Position numbers and translations under genes: made by a program
The notes under the pieces: generated by a model
Told to the model about the DNA's origin: nothing
The model's input: only the letters and a program-made list of their open reading frames with translations
Database searches by the model: none
In this document: in pieces, positions 21,059 to 30,984 of the stretch
Position numbering within the stretch: the stretch's first letter is position 1
How the letters are laid out: each line of letters starts with the position of its first letter
Assembly (NCBI GenBank): GCA_030704615.1
Contig: CM060731.1
Span: forward strand, 72,520,756 to 72,584,755
Length of the DNA stretch: 64,000 bases
Direction of reading: 5' to 3'
Source: Takakia lepidozioides
Taxonomy: Eukaryota; Streptophyta; Takakiopsida; Takakiales; Takakiaceae

Positions 21059-23068
21059 TCATCCCGGTTTGTACTGGATATCCACGTCAAACACCGCCAA
21101 AGTATCTTGCCACCTAAGTTGTTTTGGGGACAACTTGGGCTGCGTGGCAAAATACTTCACCGTGACATTGTCCGTGAACACCTTCACTGGGTTGGAACCA
21201 ACATAGTGGCGCCAAAGCTCAAGACAGTGCACCACCGCCTTCATCTCTTTCTCGTGCGTCGGCCACCGTCGCTCCACTTCATTCAGTTTCTTACTTTCGT
21301 AAGCCACTGGACGTCCATCTTGCATCAGTACACCCCCAATTGCGAAGTCCGACGCATCTGTATGTATCTCGAACGGACGATCGAACTCCGGGATTTTCAA
21401 GACTGGAGCTTCCGCCATCCGCTACTTCAATTCAGTAAAAGCTTGGCCACAAAAGGTGTTCCATGCCCAGACTTTAGATTTACATAGAAGGTCTGACAGC
21501 GGACCCGCGATTTTGGCAAAATTTCTCACATACTTCCGGTAATAGGAGGCGAATCCTAGGAAGGATCGTACTCCCGGGACCGAAGTCGGAGGCTCCCAGT
21601 CCAAAATTGCCCTTACCTTTCTGTCATCCATTTTGATCCCATCCTGTGTAATCACATGCCCCCAGAACTCCACTTTCGTGACCCCGAATTCGCACTTTGA
21701 AGCTTTGGCGTACAGCTTCCCTTCCCGCAACTTTTGGAACACCCTTTTGAGGTGCTCCAGGTGCTCCTCCTTTGTTTTCGAGTACACCAAGATGTCGTCG
21801 ATGTACACGATCACAAAGTCATCCAACCACTCCTGAAAAAGGCTGTTCATCAGCGTGCTAAAGGTTGCAGGTGCATTGGTGAGCCCAAAAGGCATCACCA
21901 AGAACTCATATGAACCATACCTTGTCCTGCACGCGGTCTTCTCCTCATCTCCTTCCGCCACCCGAATTTGATGGTAGCCGGAGCGCAAGTCGATCCGGCT
22001 GAAATACTTCGCTCCTGCCAACCGGTCGAAAAGGTCGTCGATCATTGGCAAAGGGTACCGGTTTTTAATAGTCACCTTATTCAAAGCCCTGTAATCGACA
22101 CACATCCGCAGCGTCCCATCCTTCTTGTCTGCGAATAGCACCGGGGCTCCGTAAGGTGACTTACTCGGCCGGATGTACCCCTTTGACATTAGATCCTTGA
22201 GCTGAGTCTTCAGCTCGACCAACTCCCTGTGGCTCAACCGGTAGGGTGCCTTGGCAGGCGGTTCCGATCCCGGTATCACCTCAATCTTGTGGTCAACTCC
22301 TCTTCGCGGTGGCAAGCCGCTTGGTAAATCCTCCGGCATCACATCCTGGTATTTCTCCAAAATCCCCTTGATCCAATCTGGGCTCGGCTCCCCATCGCCT
22401 TCTCCTTTCACTTCTCTAATGTAAGGCAAAAATTGGGGCTCGTGTGCCTCCTCCACGGCCCACTCCCTTGCTGACAGAAGGTTTATTCGCCCTCCCACGG
22501 ATTTGGGCGTTTCCGACACTCGTAAGACCTCGCCACCATTCCCGCATGGCAGCGTGACTACTCTCTTGCGGCCATCTATGACCGCTCCGGATTTGCTCAA
22601 AAAGGTCATCCCCAAAATGAGATCCACTCCATCGATCTCGCAGATGGTGAAGTTCTCACGTCCCTCCCAACTCCCCAGTTGAAGAGGAACATCAAACGCC
22701 AACAGTGGTTCTCCTTTGGCAGAACGCACCTCAATAGAGGCCCCCACGTCACTTGTCAGGAGTCCCAACTTTCGCGCCGCCACCGGCGTCATGAAGGAGT
22801 GCGACGCTCCTGTGTCCACCAACAACGACACGTTAGTTCCGGATATCATCCCATCCATGAACAATAACCGACTCCCTTTACGCAGGGCGCCAGTTTCTTG
22901 ATACAACTCACAAGAATAGTTGCCTACCTTGCAAGTCATGGCGACACTGCTTCCACCAAGCGACTGATGGTATCCTCCGACAGCTCCGTGGTTGCCCGAG
23001 TCATGTTCAATTGTCGAGGTTTCGTGCACTTCTTGGCCATGTGCCCGGGCTCCCCGCAATTGAAACAC
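21059..23068 (-). pseudogene. Ty3/gypsy protease, reverse transcriptase and RNase H
   Basis: The frame holds the protease motif [11 protein letters not shown] and the reverse transcriptase blocks [30 protein letters not shown] and [11 protein letters not shown] (the YxDD catalytic pair). After FTELK a TAG at 21,419-21,421 stops it. The same frame continues with RNase H (IHTDASDFAIGGVLMQDGR, YFATQPKL) to 21,059, where a frameshift follows YKPG. Lesions make it non-functional. Confidence 0.85.
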
Positions 23069-24090
23069 ACTCCATCAAAGGTCGCCTTCTGTCCGCCATA
23101 AGCCGCTCCACCCGCTTTTCCTTTTGAAGCACCGGGTGCCGCCTTGACGTGTGAAGGCCCTCCCTTCGATTTCCACGTGCCATTAACGCCGCGTGGCCTA
23201 TCCCACTTCTTGTGGTTCAGCTCCGTACGGCCTTGTCTCTCACCCCTAGGAACATCCGAGAAACATTCAGCCCTCTCAATTGCCTCGTTCAAAGTCTTGG
23301 GTGGCTTCTCCTCCAACTTCCGCCTGGCCCATGGGGCCAATCCCGCCACAAAGTTGAAGACCATTTCTGGTTCTGCCATGTCCGCGACTTCGAGCAACAG
23401 CACATTGAAAGCCTGGACATACCCCCGAATGTCATCTGATTGCTTCAAATTCCTCATCTTGTCCCGGGCAAGCCAGGACGCGTTGAGGGGCACAAACTGT
23501 CTCTTCATCAATTCCTTGAACCCACTCCAGTTCAAGGTTTCCGGGCTTGGACCTCGGTCGTGAAGACGTTTCTGCCACCATTGTTGAGCATAGCCCCTCA
23601 AATAGGTGGGAGCCACTTCCACCCGATCCTCGTCACTCAACTTGGCCGCCCGGAAGTACTGCTCTAGCTCCAGGAGCCAGGTGTTGAGTGCCTTCCGATT
23701 TTGGATGCCCTCAAAGGTGTCGGGTTCCTTAGGCTTCACCTTAAACTTTGCCTTAGTGGAAGTGGCATTAGCCGCCTTCAACACGTCTTTCAACGTCCCG
23801 CCAAACTGCGCCAACGACCCGTCCCAAAAAGCTGCCGGCATGGGAGGCATCTCTTGGTTTGTCGGAGCTCTCAAGGATTCCTCGGGCTCTGACTCCTCAG
23901 ATTCCTCCCGCTCTTGAGCGGCCTCGTTTTCGGAAACATGCATCGCTTCCTCAAACGGCCGCCTCGGTGACGCGTCGCCCCCATCGGGCTCACCGGGATC
24001 ATCATCTTTTGGGCCGTTCCGCTTTTGCTTCGGCTTGCCCGACCCCATGATGAGGCCAATCCCGTACTGAACTCTAAGCTCTGATACCAA
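22936..24090 (-). CDS. Ty3/gypsy gag-like polyprotein part with CCHC knuckle
   Basis: A 384-codon open frame starts beside the primer-binding site; ATG at 24,048 ([11 protein letters not shown]) is the likelier start because the first codons overlap the leader. It contains a gag/retrotransposon capsid-like stretch ([24 protein letters not shown]) and near its end the zinc knuckle [14 protein letters not shown], which binds RNA. It overlaps the following frame (21,422-23,068), which begins in another phase, so gag and pol are in different frames, or a small indel separates them. Confidence 0.8.
   Translation of the reverse strand: MVSELRVQYGIGLIMGSGKPKQKRNGPKDDDPGEPDGGDASPRRPFEEAMHVSENEAAQEREESEESEPEESLRAPTNQEMPPMPAAFWDGSLAQFGGTLKDVLKAANATSTKAKFKVKPKEPDTFEGIQNRKALNTWLLELEQYFRAAKLSDEDRVEVAPTYLRGYAQQWWQKRLHDRGPSPETLNWSGFKELMKRQFVPLNASWLARDKMRNLKQSDDIRGYVQAFNVLLLEVADMAEPEMVFNFVAGLAPWARRKLEEKPPKTLNEAIERAECFSDVPRGERQGRTELNHKKWDRPRGVNGTWKSKGGPSHVKAAPGASKGKAGGAAYGGQKATFDGVCFNCGEPGHMAKKCTKPRQLNMTRATTELSEDTISRLVEAVSP
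24078..24089 (-). promoter_or_regulatory. Primer-binding site, initiator-Met tRNA type
   Basis: On the minus strand the sequence is TGGTATCAGAGC, the plant retrotransposon primer site complementary to the 3' end of initiator methionine tRNA. It stands just inside the 5' LTR end and sets the element's orientation. Confidence 0.9.
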
Positions 24091-24829
24091 GTGTCGCGCA
24101 CCTCACTTCGGTAAGCTCCCCCTCAAGTCATAGTTATTCGCTTTGATGCGCGCGCCTGACTCCCAACCTGGCCGCCGGGCCAACTTGGAGCTTCGTCTGC
24201 TCACCGGGGCATAACGGTCCCCTTTTGTTCTCCCAAAGAACCCTCCACCGATTTGGAACCAGCGGGAATTCCCTTTGGTAGTTGGCAATCCGGAACAGCT
24301 CCCCACTCGTTGGTCGCTTTCCGGCTCGCTCGCTTACTCACTAGTTTTTGGTCACCAACGGGCTTGCACCGTTCTCAGGGTTACTACTCCCTATATATAC
24401 TTCTGTAGCTATCCGCGGGGGTTTCACAACCAGCCATGCCATTTCATGGCGAACCACCACGAAAACCTCGACTCCCGGTGATGAGTCGCGGTGAGTCTTG
24501 GCCCACTCACCACGGCCCCTATGGACCGTGATGAGTCCCAAGACTCCCCACGACTCCCACCACGAGGTCTCCGCCCCCATGGTGAGTCCTATGCCACCCC
24601 CACTAAGTCCCGCTAAGCTACCACCACCCTTTTTGTGGAGCCACCCCCACCGCAACCCGGTGTGCGGGGCTCCACCTAGTGAGCGCCTCCGCTTCCCTGA
24701 GTGCCTTGGGCACTTAAGGGTGCTTCAGCCCCCCCATACCTATCGCTGCCGCTGCCCCCACCACAGGGGCAGCCCCTCATGTGTCCCGACCCCCTGCCCT
24801 CAAGGCAAAGGGCCACGACATTGCCCCTC

Positions 24830-25620
24830 AGCAGACCGTGCAGCAGACCGACGAATCCAGCCAGCAGATTGCCGCTCAGCAGACTGTGCAGCACACTGGC
24901 GAACCCACTCAGCAGATGGCCAAGCAGACTATCTAGGAGACTAACAGCCAGTCTGTTCCCTGTATTGTGCAACAGACTCGGATGCACTGGCCTCACCGGG
25001 ACCCTGTGGACGAATTTCTGCTGAGTTCTCAACAACATGTTTTTGGATCTGCCAGTATGAGTGTTTTGACCGAGTCCACTTTTCCCCCAGGCACATTCAC
25101 TGACAACGTCATCAGGTCACCGGTAAAGCATTCTTATCCAGCTCCCCGTGGCCTGCCTTCTATGACCTTCCAGCTTAGTCCCGTTTTCGTGCGCTCAGTG
25201 GCGAAAGCCATAGATGAGTCTTACGTGATGACCGAACTCAATCTGGGAACGCAAAACCGTATCATAGATCTTACAGAAGAGTCTGAGGAAGCAATTGCCG
25301 GTGGGTCTTCCATACATGTTCTTGAAGTTTCCCAAGTCCATGGAGATCCGAACACCCAGCCGGCTGTCCACCAGACTGACCAGCACACTGAACAGTGGAC
25401 ACATGGAAGGACTATCGAGCAACCTGTGGCGGGGCAGCATACTGTCTTCATTGATGAGCAGACTGAACCGCAGACTAACCAGCAGACTGCACAGGTCACA
25501 GATGGAAGGACTGATCAGGATGGCTCGGAGCGGCAGACTGCACAGCTCAGCTCTAACTGCACAGTTCAGACTGCACGGCCTGACCAGCACACTGCACACT
25601 TCACAGGAGGGAAGGACTGA
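24830..25620 (+). pseudogene. Gln/Thr-rich segment with SUMO-interacting motif (inverted block, part 2)
   Basis: QQT/QQI words at 24,830-24,950 continue the tract broken by the Ty3 element. An open frame from 24,967 to the TGA at 25,618-25,620 follows. At 25,261-25,275 it encodes IIDLT followed by EESEE, the canonical form of a SUMO-interacting motif (hydrophobic core plus acidic tail), then again HQTDQHTEQ-type repeats. A SUMO-binding motif in a gene that ends in a Ulp1-like protease would make functional sense, but this is inference. The words continue outside the frame to 25,790. Confidence 0.5.
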
Positions 25621-25963
25621 CGGTCCACCAAGCACATTGCCCACATTGAGGAAGAGACTGAACCGCAGAGTTGTCAGCAGACTGCACAGTTCACAGACGA
25701 AAGGACTGACGAATAACCGGCGGCCGAGCAGACTGCCCACATTGAGCAACATACTGAACATGCTGGCAGGCACACTGACAAGGAACCACATGCGGCGCAG
25801 ACACCGTCTGGTATAGCGCTGGATTACATGGAGTCTTCTCCCTCACCCCTAGGGCAGGTTGTGCCATTTCCTCTTTCAGCACTGTTGTTTATGTTTTAGC
25901 ACATTGTGAAATTGGGCTAATTCGTCATTTTGCCTCGTCCCTCCGTCGGCAGAATGTCTACTT

Positions 25964-26374
25964 CTGAGGACATGACATCTTCCGCCCATGCTGCAAACGT
26001 GGGATCGACAACCAAGAAAGGTGTGGGGGTGAGCACGCCCCCCGATGCGCGGGTCAGTTCTACGCATGCGACCCACGAAGCTGCAAAGACAGGTCCAGCA
26101 AGTGTAAACAAACCTGCTGACCAGCCTCTATTGCGAAGTAGGGCGGCAGCGCTGCGTTTGTCTGCTCTATCCAGCCCGCCTACAGCTGTCCCTGCTTCCC
26201 AGGGGAGAGGCAAAGCCAAGAAGCGGACTGTCATGGACCATGCTGAGGAGGTCGAGGAGGGTCCGAGTACCAAGAGACCGGCGAAGAAAAAGTCTGGCAT
26301 CTTTATGAACAAGAACCGCAAGCTGGCCTTGGACATGGACAAAGATGTGGGTCGTTTCCTGGAGCAGCACAGGT
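25964..26374 (+). pseudogene. Basic/low-complexity exon of element A second gene (inverted block, part 3)
   Basis: From ATG 25,964 the frame reads MSTSEDMTSSAHAANVGSTT, has two basic nuclear-localisation-like clusters (GRGKAKKR; TKRPAKKKSG) and ends at HR with donor GTGAGTAC near 26,374. No known domain. It sits between the Q/T region and the LLELWCRFYEK exon, and shares its orientation with both. Confidence 0.45.
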
Positions 26375-26671
26375 GAGTACTGTGCTCAGTCTCCTCGTCT
26401 GTCTTTGTCGTTAAGTGCTTTGCGCTCTGTTGTGGTTCGTCTGCACGCTGGTCAGTCTGTTGCTGGTTTCATCATTGTCTGTTGTGGTTAGTCTTGTCAG
26501 TCTGATGAATTGTTCAGCCTGTAGAGTGTTTGGTACCATGTTGATGTCAGTCTGTTCAGTACATGAGGCTTCCCGAAGGATGGTCTGCTCTGTGCAGGAT
26601 GGGTGCTCGGTTTGGCAAAGCACATGCTCTGCACGTGAAGGCGGGTAATTCCATGCTGATGTTTTTTTAAG

Positions 26672-26868
26672 GGGACCCACGGTTTGAATGCGGACTATCG
26701 CCGGTTGACATAAAGGCACTCCAGAAGGTTGAGTCGGAGTGCACAGATAGACTCCTGGAGCTGTGGTGTCGATTCTATGAGAAGTCGGTTGAGGCTGCGT
26801 TCACCAACACTATTGCTGTTCTTCCAACGTCGACGTGGACGGTGTTGAAGTCATTGGGGGTGGGGCAA
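26672..26868 (+). pseudogene. LLELWCRFYEK exon of element A second gene (inverted block, part 4)
   Basis: After the acceptor-like TTTTTTTAAG the frame reads IKALQKVESECTDRLLELWC, then RFYEK and AVLPTSTWTVLKSLG. It is clearly homologous to 36,240-36,440 (minus) in element C (LKALEKQESEATDRLLELWC), so this is a conserved protein region of unknown function that precedes the protease part. Homology ends near 26,868, where minus-strand sequence of the same gene begins: an inversion breakpoint. Confidence 0.6.
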
Positions 26869-26869
26869 C

Positions 26870-27382
26870 TTTTTTTGCCTCTCCTTTTTCTGGGCCCCAT
26901 CACTCAGTTTACATTTTCTGGGAGCGTCCGGCGTTCCCTGCACTTGTAAATCCTCCATTGACGGGCCACCACAATGGACGCCATACCGTGCGCGCACTTC
27001 GTCTAATTCCAAAGTGCGGGGGTCAAGCACTGATCCGCGCAAGCGCATTGTGGCCTCTTTGACAATCGACATTTCTTTCAGTATCGGCCAAGGCTTGAAA
27101 TCGCGTGGAATCATTACAACAGTCTCCTTGCAACCCGTGTCAACACAATGCCGATTTAGTTGGATTTTGTCCTTGATAACCTCTTCACAGAAGGGACAGA
27201 AGAGCTTGTCCTTCTGCCAATTCAAGTTTTTGGGCTTCCGGGCGCGGAGGTCTACAAATGCTTCCACTATTTTATGATCAAACTCATCTGGTTAGTACCA
27301 GTACCTTCGCTCCTTCTTTAGTCTGGTTTGGTGCACAAAATCCACCCAGTCCGTTCCACCCTTTTCACAAGCATCCTCCATC
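26870..27382 (-). pseudogene. Zinc-finger-like N-terminal exon of element A second gene
   Basis: On the minus strand the reading MEDACEKGGTDWVDFVHQTR leads to HKIVEAFVDLRARK and FCPFCEEVIKDKIQLNRHC, a C-x2-C...H-x5-C finger-like pattern, then FKPWP and KCKLSDGAQKKERQKK. A TAA interrupts at RYWY-PDEF. Element C has the same order at 41,300-41,855 (WVEYVHAPC, AKIVEAFLDL, YPFCPDIVKDK, RKLSDGAKR). Function unknown; the finger suggests nucleic-acid or protein binding. Confidence 0.6.
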
Positions 27383-29129
27383 GCTGCAGAATGAAACGAA
27401 GGTGCAAGGACAATGAGCGACAGAGCGACAGATAGAAGTCCTATGAAAAGACTCACCCTAAGCAAGAAGAGGACACAGAATGGAATGGAAACACCGCAGC
27501 AAGTGAGAACCTCACCGAGCCGATGAACTTCGAGTTGTTACGAAGGCGAGCGTGTTTGCGACGCTTCGCGGCTCACTGCGACTCTCCACACCTAGGGAAG
27601 AACGGTCGTCTTTCGTGGAAACGCAAAGAGGAAAACAAGACAGTGCAAAATTGTGCGAAGAAACAGGCGTGAAGAGAATGGAGTCGATCGCACAGGGAAC
27701 ATGAGAAGAAAGTAGAAGTAGAAGGGGGAAAGCGGGCATGGCACTGCCAACGTGTCGCGATTTCACAGGCGCCAACTATCCGCCGTCATCGCATTGAATA
27801 CGTCCACCGAACGAACGCATCGTACTAAATTCATCCACGATCCTTGCAAGTGCAGCAGACTCATTTCCCATCGGGCCGAGAGTCCACCGGACCGCCAGTC
27901 CAGCGGACTATTCGCTTTGCTGAGGCGAAGCGGTTTCATATTGGAGGCACTTCCCTGCCAGCGGGATGAAGACAAAAGAGAGTAAGGGGAGAACAGGAAA
28001 GTCGAACACACCCATTGCGAACAGACTTGCGGCACAACAGACTGATGCATGCACAGTCCAACAGACTAATATCCATTGAGGAGAACTATCCAGCAGACGG
28101 ACGTTTCGCCAGACTGGCGGGAGAACAAGCCAAAAGACTGACCGGAGGGAAAATAAGAAGTCAAACAGACTTAGTGAAACAAACTTCCGACACAACAGAC
28201 TGACAAATTCACAAGTGCAACAGACTGATATCCCAACAGACGGACTTCCAGCAGACTGCCTCTGTTATGCACGCGATAAGGGGAATATCTGGAGCACTGA
28301 CGGGCCAGCGGACCCACTGTGAACAGACTCGCGACACAACGGACCTCAAACATCCACGCGCATTTGTAGATGCAATTGTCTCAGCCTGGTCCGTCTCCTG
28401 GCAAATGTAACAATGTACCGATTCTGCACCTACTCCCGTCGTGGCTCAGACATCTGCATTCAGCAGGTGCGTGTGGATGTTTGAGGACCTTACGACTAGA
28501 TGGTGTTCCATGACGACTCAAATTGCTTTTGTGCTGCCATCCCTTATATAATACCATGTGGATCCATCACAAAGCTGGGTTTCTTCAGATTCTCCACCCT
28601 TTTCCACAACTTATGCACAATGGATGCAAGCCGCTATACTTGGTCACATAAACAATCCCATCGTCCGATACGAAATCTGCAATACATGCCCTTATGTGCA
28701 TACGCTTCCACTATTTTCGCGCCCATGTTACCCATGGGTTCCTTTAACGAACTAAACTTGTGAAGGCTCTCATGAGGGATGCAGTACGAAGGGGCTAAAC
28801 GTATCATGACAAATCACAAGCAGAGGACGTTATCGACGACAGATGTCCGCATTTTCCATATTTATGACATAGAACCAAACCATAAAACGAAGGTTCCCGA
28901 AAGCACAACAAGAAGGCAAAAATAGTGGAAGCATATGCACGATGGTGGTTGTAGTGCCGAGACAGTCCTCTCATGTTCAAGCACACGCTTCATCATCATC
29001 ATGAACATCGCGCGCAAAAGAGGAACAGTCGCGTGCATGGAAACGCCTACCGCAACATCGGACAACAAACAACCGTCAAAAGAGAGCGGCCGGGATTTGG
29101 TGGGAAGATCATTGCCATTTTTGCAGCCC
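27383..29129. other. Right interior of element A: no intact gene
   Basis: CAGACTG words cluster at 28,010-28,330. An inverted repeat (19-base arms, one mismatch) lies at 28,344-28,362 and 28,468-28,486. Two relics of the KIVEA-type motif of the second gene are visible, at about 28,690-28,710 (minus) and 28,918-28,937 (plus). No complete gene can be supported. Confidence 0.5.
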
Positions 29130-29505
29130 TAAAAATGGAGGGCTCGGATGGGTTATGGGAATGGACGGTGGCGATCCTGCGCCATCAGCGGACTGGCTGG
29201 CAGGGGACTGGCTAACGGACTGGCGGACTGGCAGACTGCTGGGCAGCGGACTGGCCAGCACCGGACTGGCGGGCAGACTGGCGGACTGGCAGACTGCTGG
29301 GCAGCGGACTGGCCAGCATCGGACTGGCAGACTGGAGGGCAGCGGACTCATGGGCGGGGGACTGGCCGCGTGGGCGCGCCCGCGGTTGCTGCAGCCGCTG
29401 GGCGACCGCGCACAGCGGCGGGCGGGGCGGGTGGGGTGCTGGGTAGGGGCGTCCGTGCGCGGGGCCCACCGGCCACATCGCACGTGCCCATTGAAGACTG
29501 GAGTG
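29130..29505 (-). repeat. Right GC-rich terminal inverted repeat of element A
   Basis: In reverse complement this stretch follows 541-880 closely: CTTCAATGGGCACGTGCG at the outer side, the GC-rich core, GGACTGGC words (from the + strand side 29,185-29,345) and the inner 'ccatttttagggctgca' block. The outermost GCCTCTCATTTT part of the left copy is missing here, and pogo sequence begins instead. Confidence 0.8.
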
Positions 29506-29539
29506 CCTCCTTCAATGGTGCTGCCTTACAAAGCGTCCT

Positions 29540-30606
29540 CGAATCGACTAGTCTTTTATATCGATTAGGGCATAACAAAATGTTAGCAACGGAACGACTC
29601 AGTGGCAATAAGAAAAACAGGGAAAGAATTACAGTGGCCCTTACAGCAAATATGGATGGTACAATTAAGTTGCCATCTTTTGTGATCAATCAATATTTGC
29701 GGCCACGTGCTTTTTGAACATTTGAAACCCAGAGAACCTTGGAATCAAATGGTGTGCAAGAAGGCCTAGATGACAATCAACCTCTTTGAGAAATTCTTGT
29801 TGTGTTTCGAACGACAAATGCATGCAAAACAGAAGGTACTGCTTCTCCTCGGTAATTTCTTTGGTCACAAGTGGGATGATATCAGCGAAAGCCTCAACCT
29901 GCATACTTTTGCCACCCAACACGACTACTATTTTTCAGCCTATGGATGCAGGTATTATTAGTTCATTCAAGGCTCAATACACAAAATCATTAATCGAACA
30001 TAAAACTGATTATTTGATGGAAGAGAAGGACCCTGAAGATTGACGTTTATGAAGTAGTGAAAATGCTTGAAAAAGCATGGTGTGTGCATGTTACTCCTCT
30101 GACAATTACCAAGTGTTGGAAGCATACAGGTTTACTGGCCACCTTTGATGCAACGATTGAAGAATGTCCCAATTTCTCAGCGGCTGAATTGCATATATCT
30201 ACATTGCTTGATCGGCTTGCCCAACTCTCATTGGATAGTGATGGTATTGTTCCTACGATGTCTCCTCATGTATATGTGCATTACGAACATAAATTTGACT
30301 TGAATAATCCTTATGAGCCCACAGAGGATGAAGTATGGGATATGGTTCTTCCAAGAGGCCATCGATGGAGATATCGAGGAGGAAGAAAATGCTGAAAGGG
30401 AGGTTGACGTTCCTCATGTGCCTCATTTAATTGTTCGAGAGGCTAAGTTAGCCAATATTCATAGTTTTTTTAGAGCAACAAGATGAAGATGTCACCAAGG
30501 TCATAAAAAAATGCCTATCCTTGGATAAGGGTATCACTAAGTTGCATGTTCAAGACTATCGACAATCAACATTGGATTCCCACTTTGTTGTTGCTGACCC
30601 TATGTA
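29540..30606 (+). pseudogene. pogo/Tigger transposase remnant
   Basis: Successive frames read NKKNRERITVALTANMDGTI, then KVLLLLGNFFGH, where the family has Asp in place of this Gly (second catalytic residue lost), then LLPPNTTTIFQPMDAGIISS and FKAQY with the third acidic residue, then a C-terminal part. The end, QSTLDSHF at about 30,568-30,591, has the shape of a PCNA-binding box, a feature reported for pogo transposases. Several frameshifts; non-functional. Confidence 0.75.
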
Positions 30607-30733
30607 ATACATAAAATCATTTTTTTTCCCATAAGGTGTTGCACTCCAGGTTTCAAGCTCTCTATAAGTGGTCATTCTTTAAGTGTGATTTTTGAAAGAT
30701 TCTTATTCTATATCAGTTATGATATTAAATATC

Positions 30734-30777
30734 TATATGTGTTACATTTCCTCCACTCCCGAGGTGTAACACATATA
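30734..30777. repeat. Perfect 13-bp inverted repeat at the pogo right end
   Basis: TATATGTGTTACA (30,734-30,746) and its reverse complement (30,765-30,777) flank an 18-base loop. The right arm is part of the terminal inverted repeat, so the left arm is a subterminal copy of the TIR. Confidence 0.85.
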
Positions 30778-30984
30778 CAGGGTAGACTGTAACGTTATTT
30801 CCTCATTTTCCACAATACCAGCCTGGTGTGAGATATCAACTATGGTATCATTCCAAAGCCATCTTGAATTACAAGTTTATCAAATAGCAAGTATCAAGTG
30901 AAAACAAACAAAATACACATAAAAAAGTAAATATACATAAGTACAAGTATCTAGGCATATGGCAGACCTAGTGAAAGTTAGTTC

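Larger units (their letters stand above)
19503..24700 (-). mobile_element. Decayed chromodomain Ty3/gypsy retrotransposon
   Basis: Read on the minus strand, the element runs from an LTR-like promoter region right of 24,092, through a primer-binding site (24,078-24,089) and gag-pol, to a purine tract GTGGGGGAGGAAA at 19,503-19,515 followed by TG. A TATATATAG box lies at about 24,384-24,393 within the presumed 5' LTR. I could not find a matching 3' LTR between 19,200 and 19,502, so the left end is probably truncated or diverged and the outer limits are approximate. It sits inside the Q/T-rich part of element A's second gene. Confidence 0.75.
516..29505 (+). mobile_element. Element A: large nested Mutator-like element (MULE)
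   Basis: The left terminus begins GCCTCTCATTTT at 516, the same outer sequence as element C, where a 9-bp target duplication proves the end. A GC-rich module at about 540-880 recurs in inverted orientation at about 29,130-29,505, giving long terminal inverted repeats of about 350 bp, as in MULEs. The right copy has lost the outermost 24 bases or so, so no target duplication can be matched. Inside are a transposase on the plus strand (1,028-17,189) and a convergent minus-strand gene with a Ulp1-like exon and a zinc-finger-like N-terminus. Element B is nested within the transposase intron, and a Ty3/gypsy element sits inside the second gene. Without these two insertions A would be about 11-12 kb. 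Confidence 0.7.
29506..30789 (+). mobile_element. 5'-truncated pogo/Tigger element
   Basis: The catalytic half of a DDE_1-type transposase is followed by a right terminal inverted repeat at 30,763-30,789, whose reverse complement begins CAGTCTACCCTG, and by TA at 30,790-30,791. CAG-starting TIRs with TA target sites are standard for pogo/Tigger. The left TIR and the helix-turn-helix DNA-binding half are absent: the element was cut at the junction with element A. Confidence 0.75.

Noticed and set aside
25195-25791. 198-codon minus-strand frame opposite the Q/T-rich region
   Set aside because: It is the antisense of the CAGCAGACTG word tract; the plus-strand frame carries the recognisable IIDLT motif.
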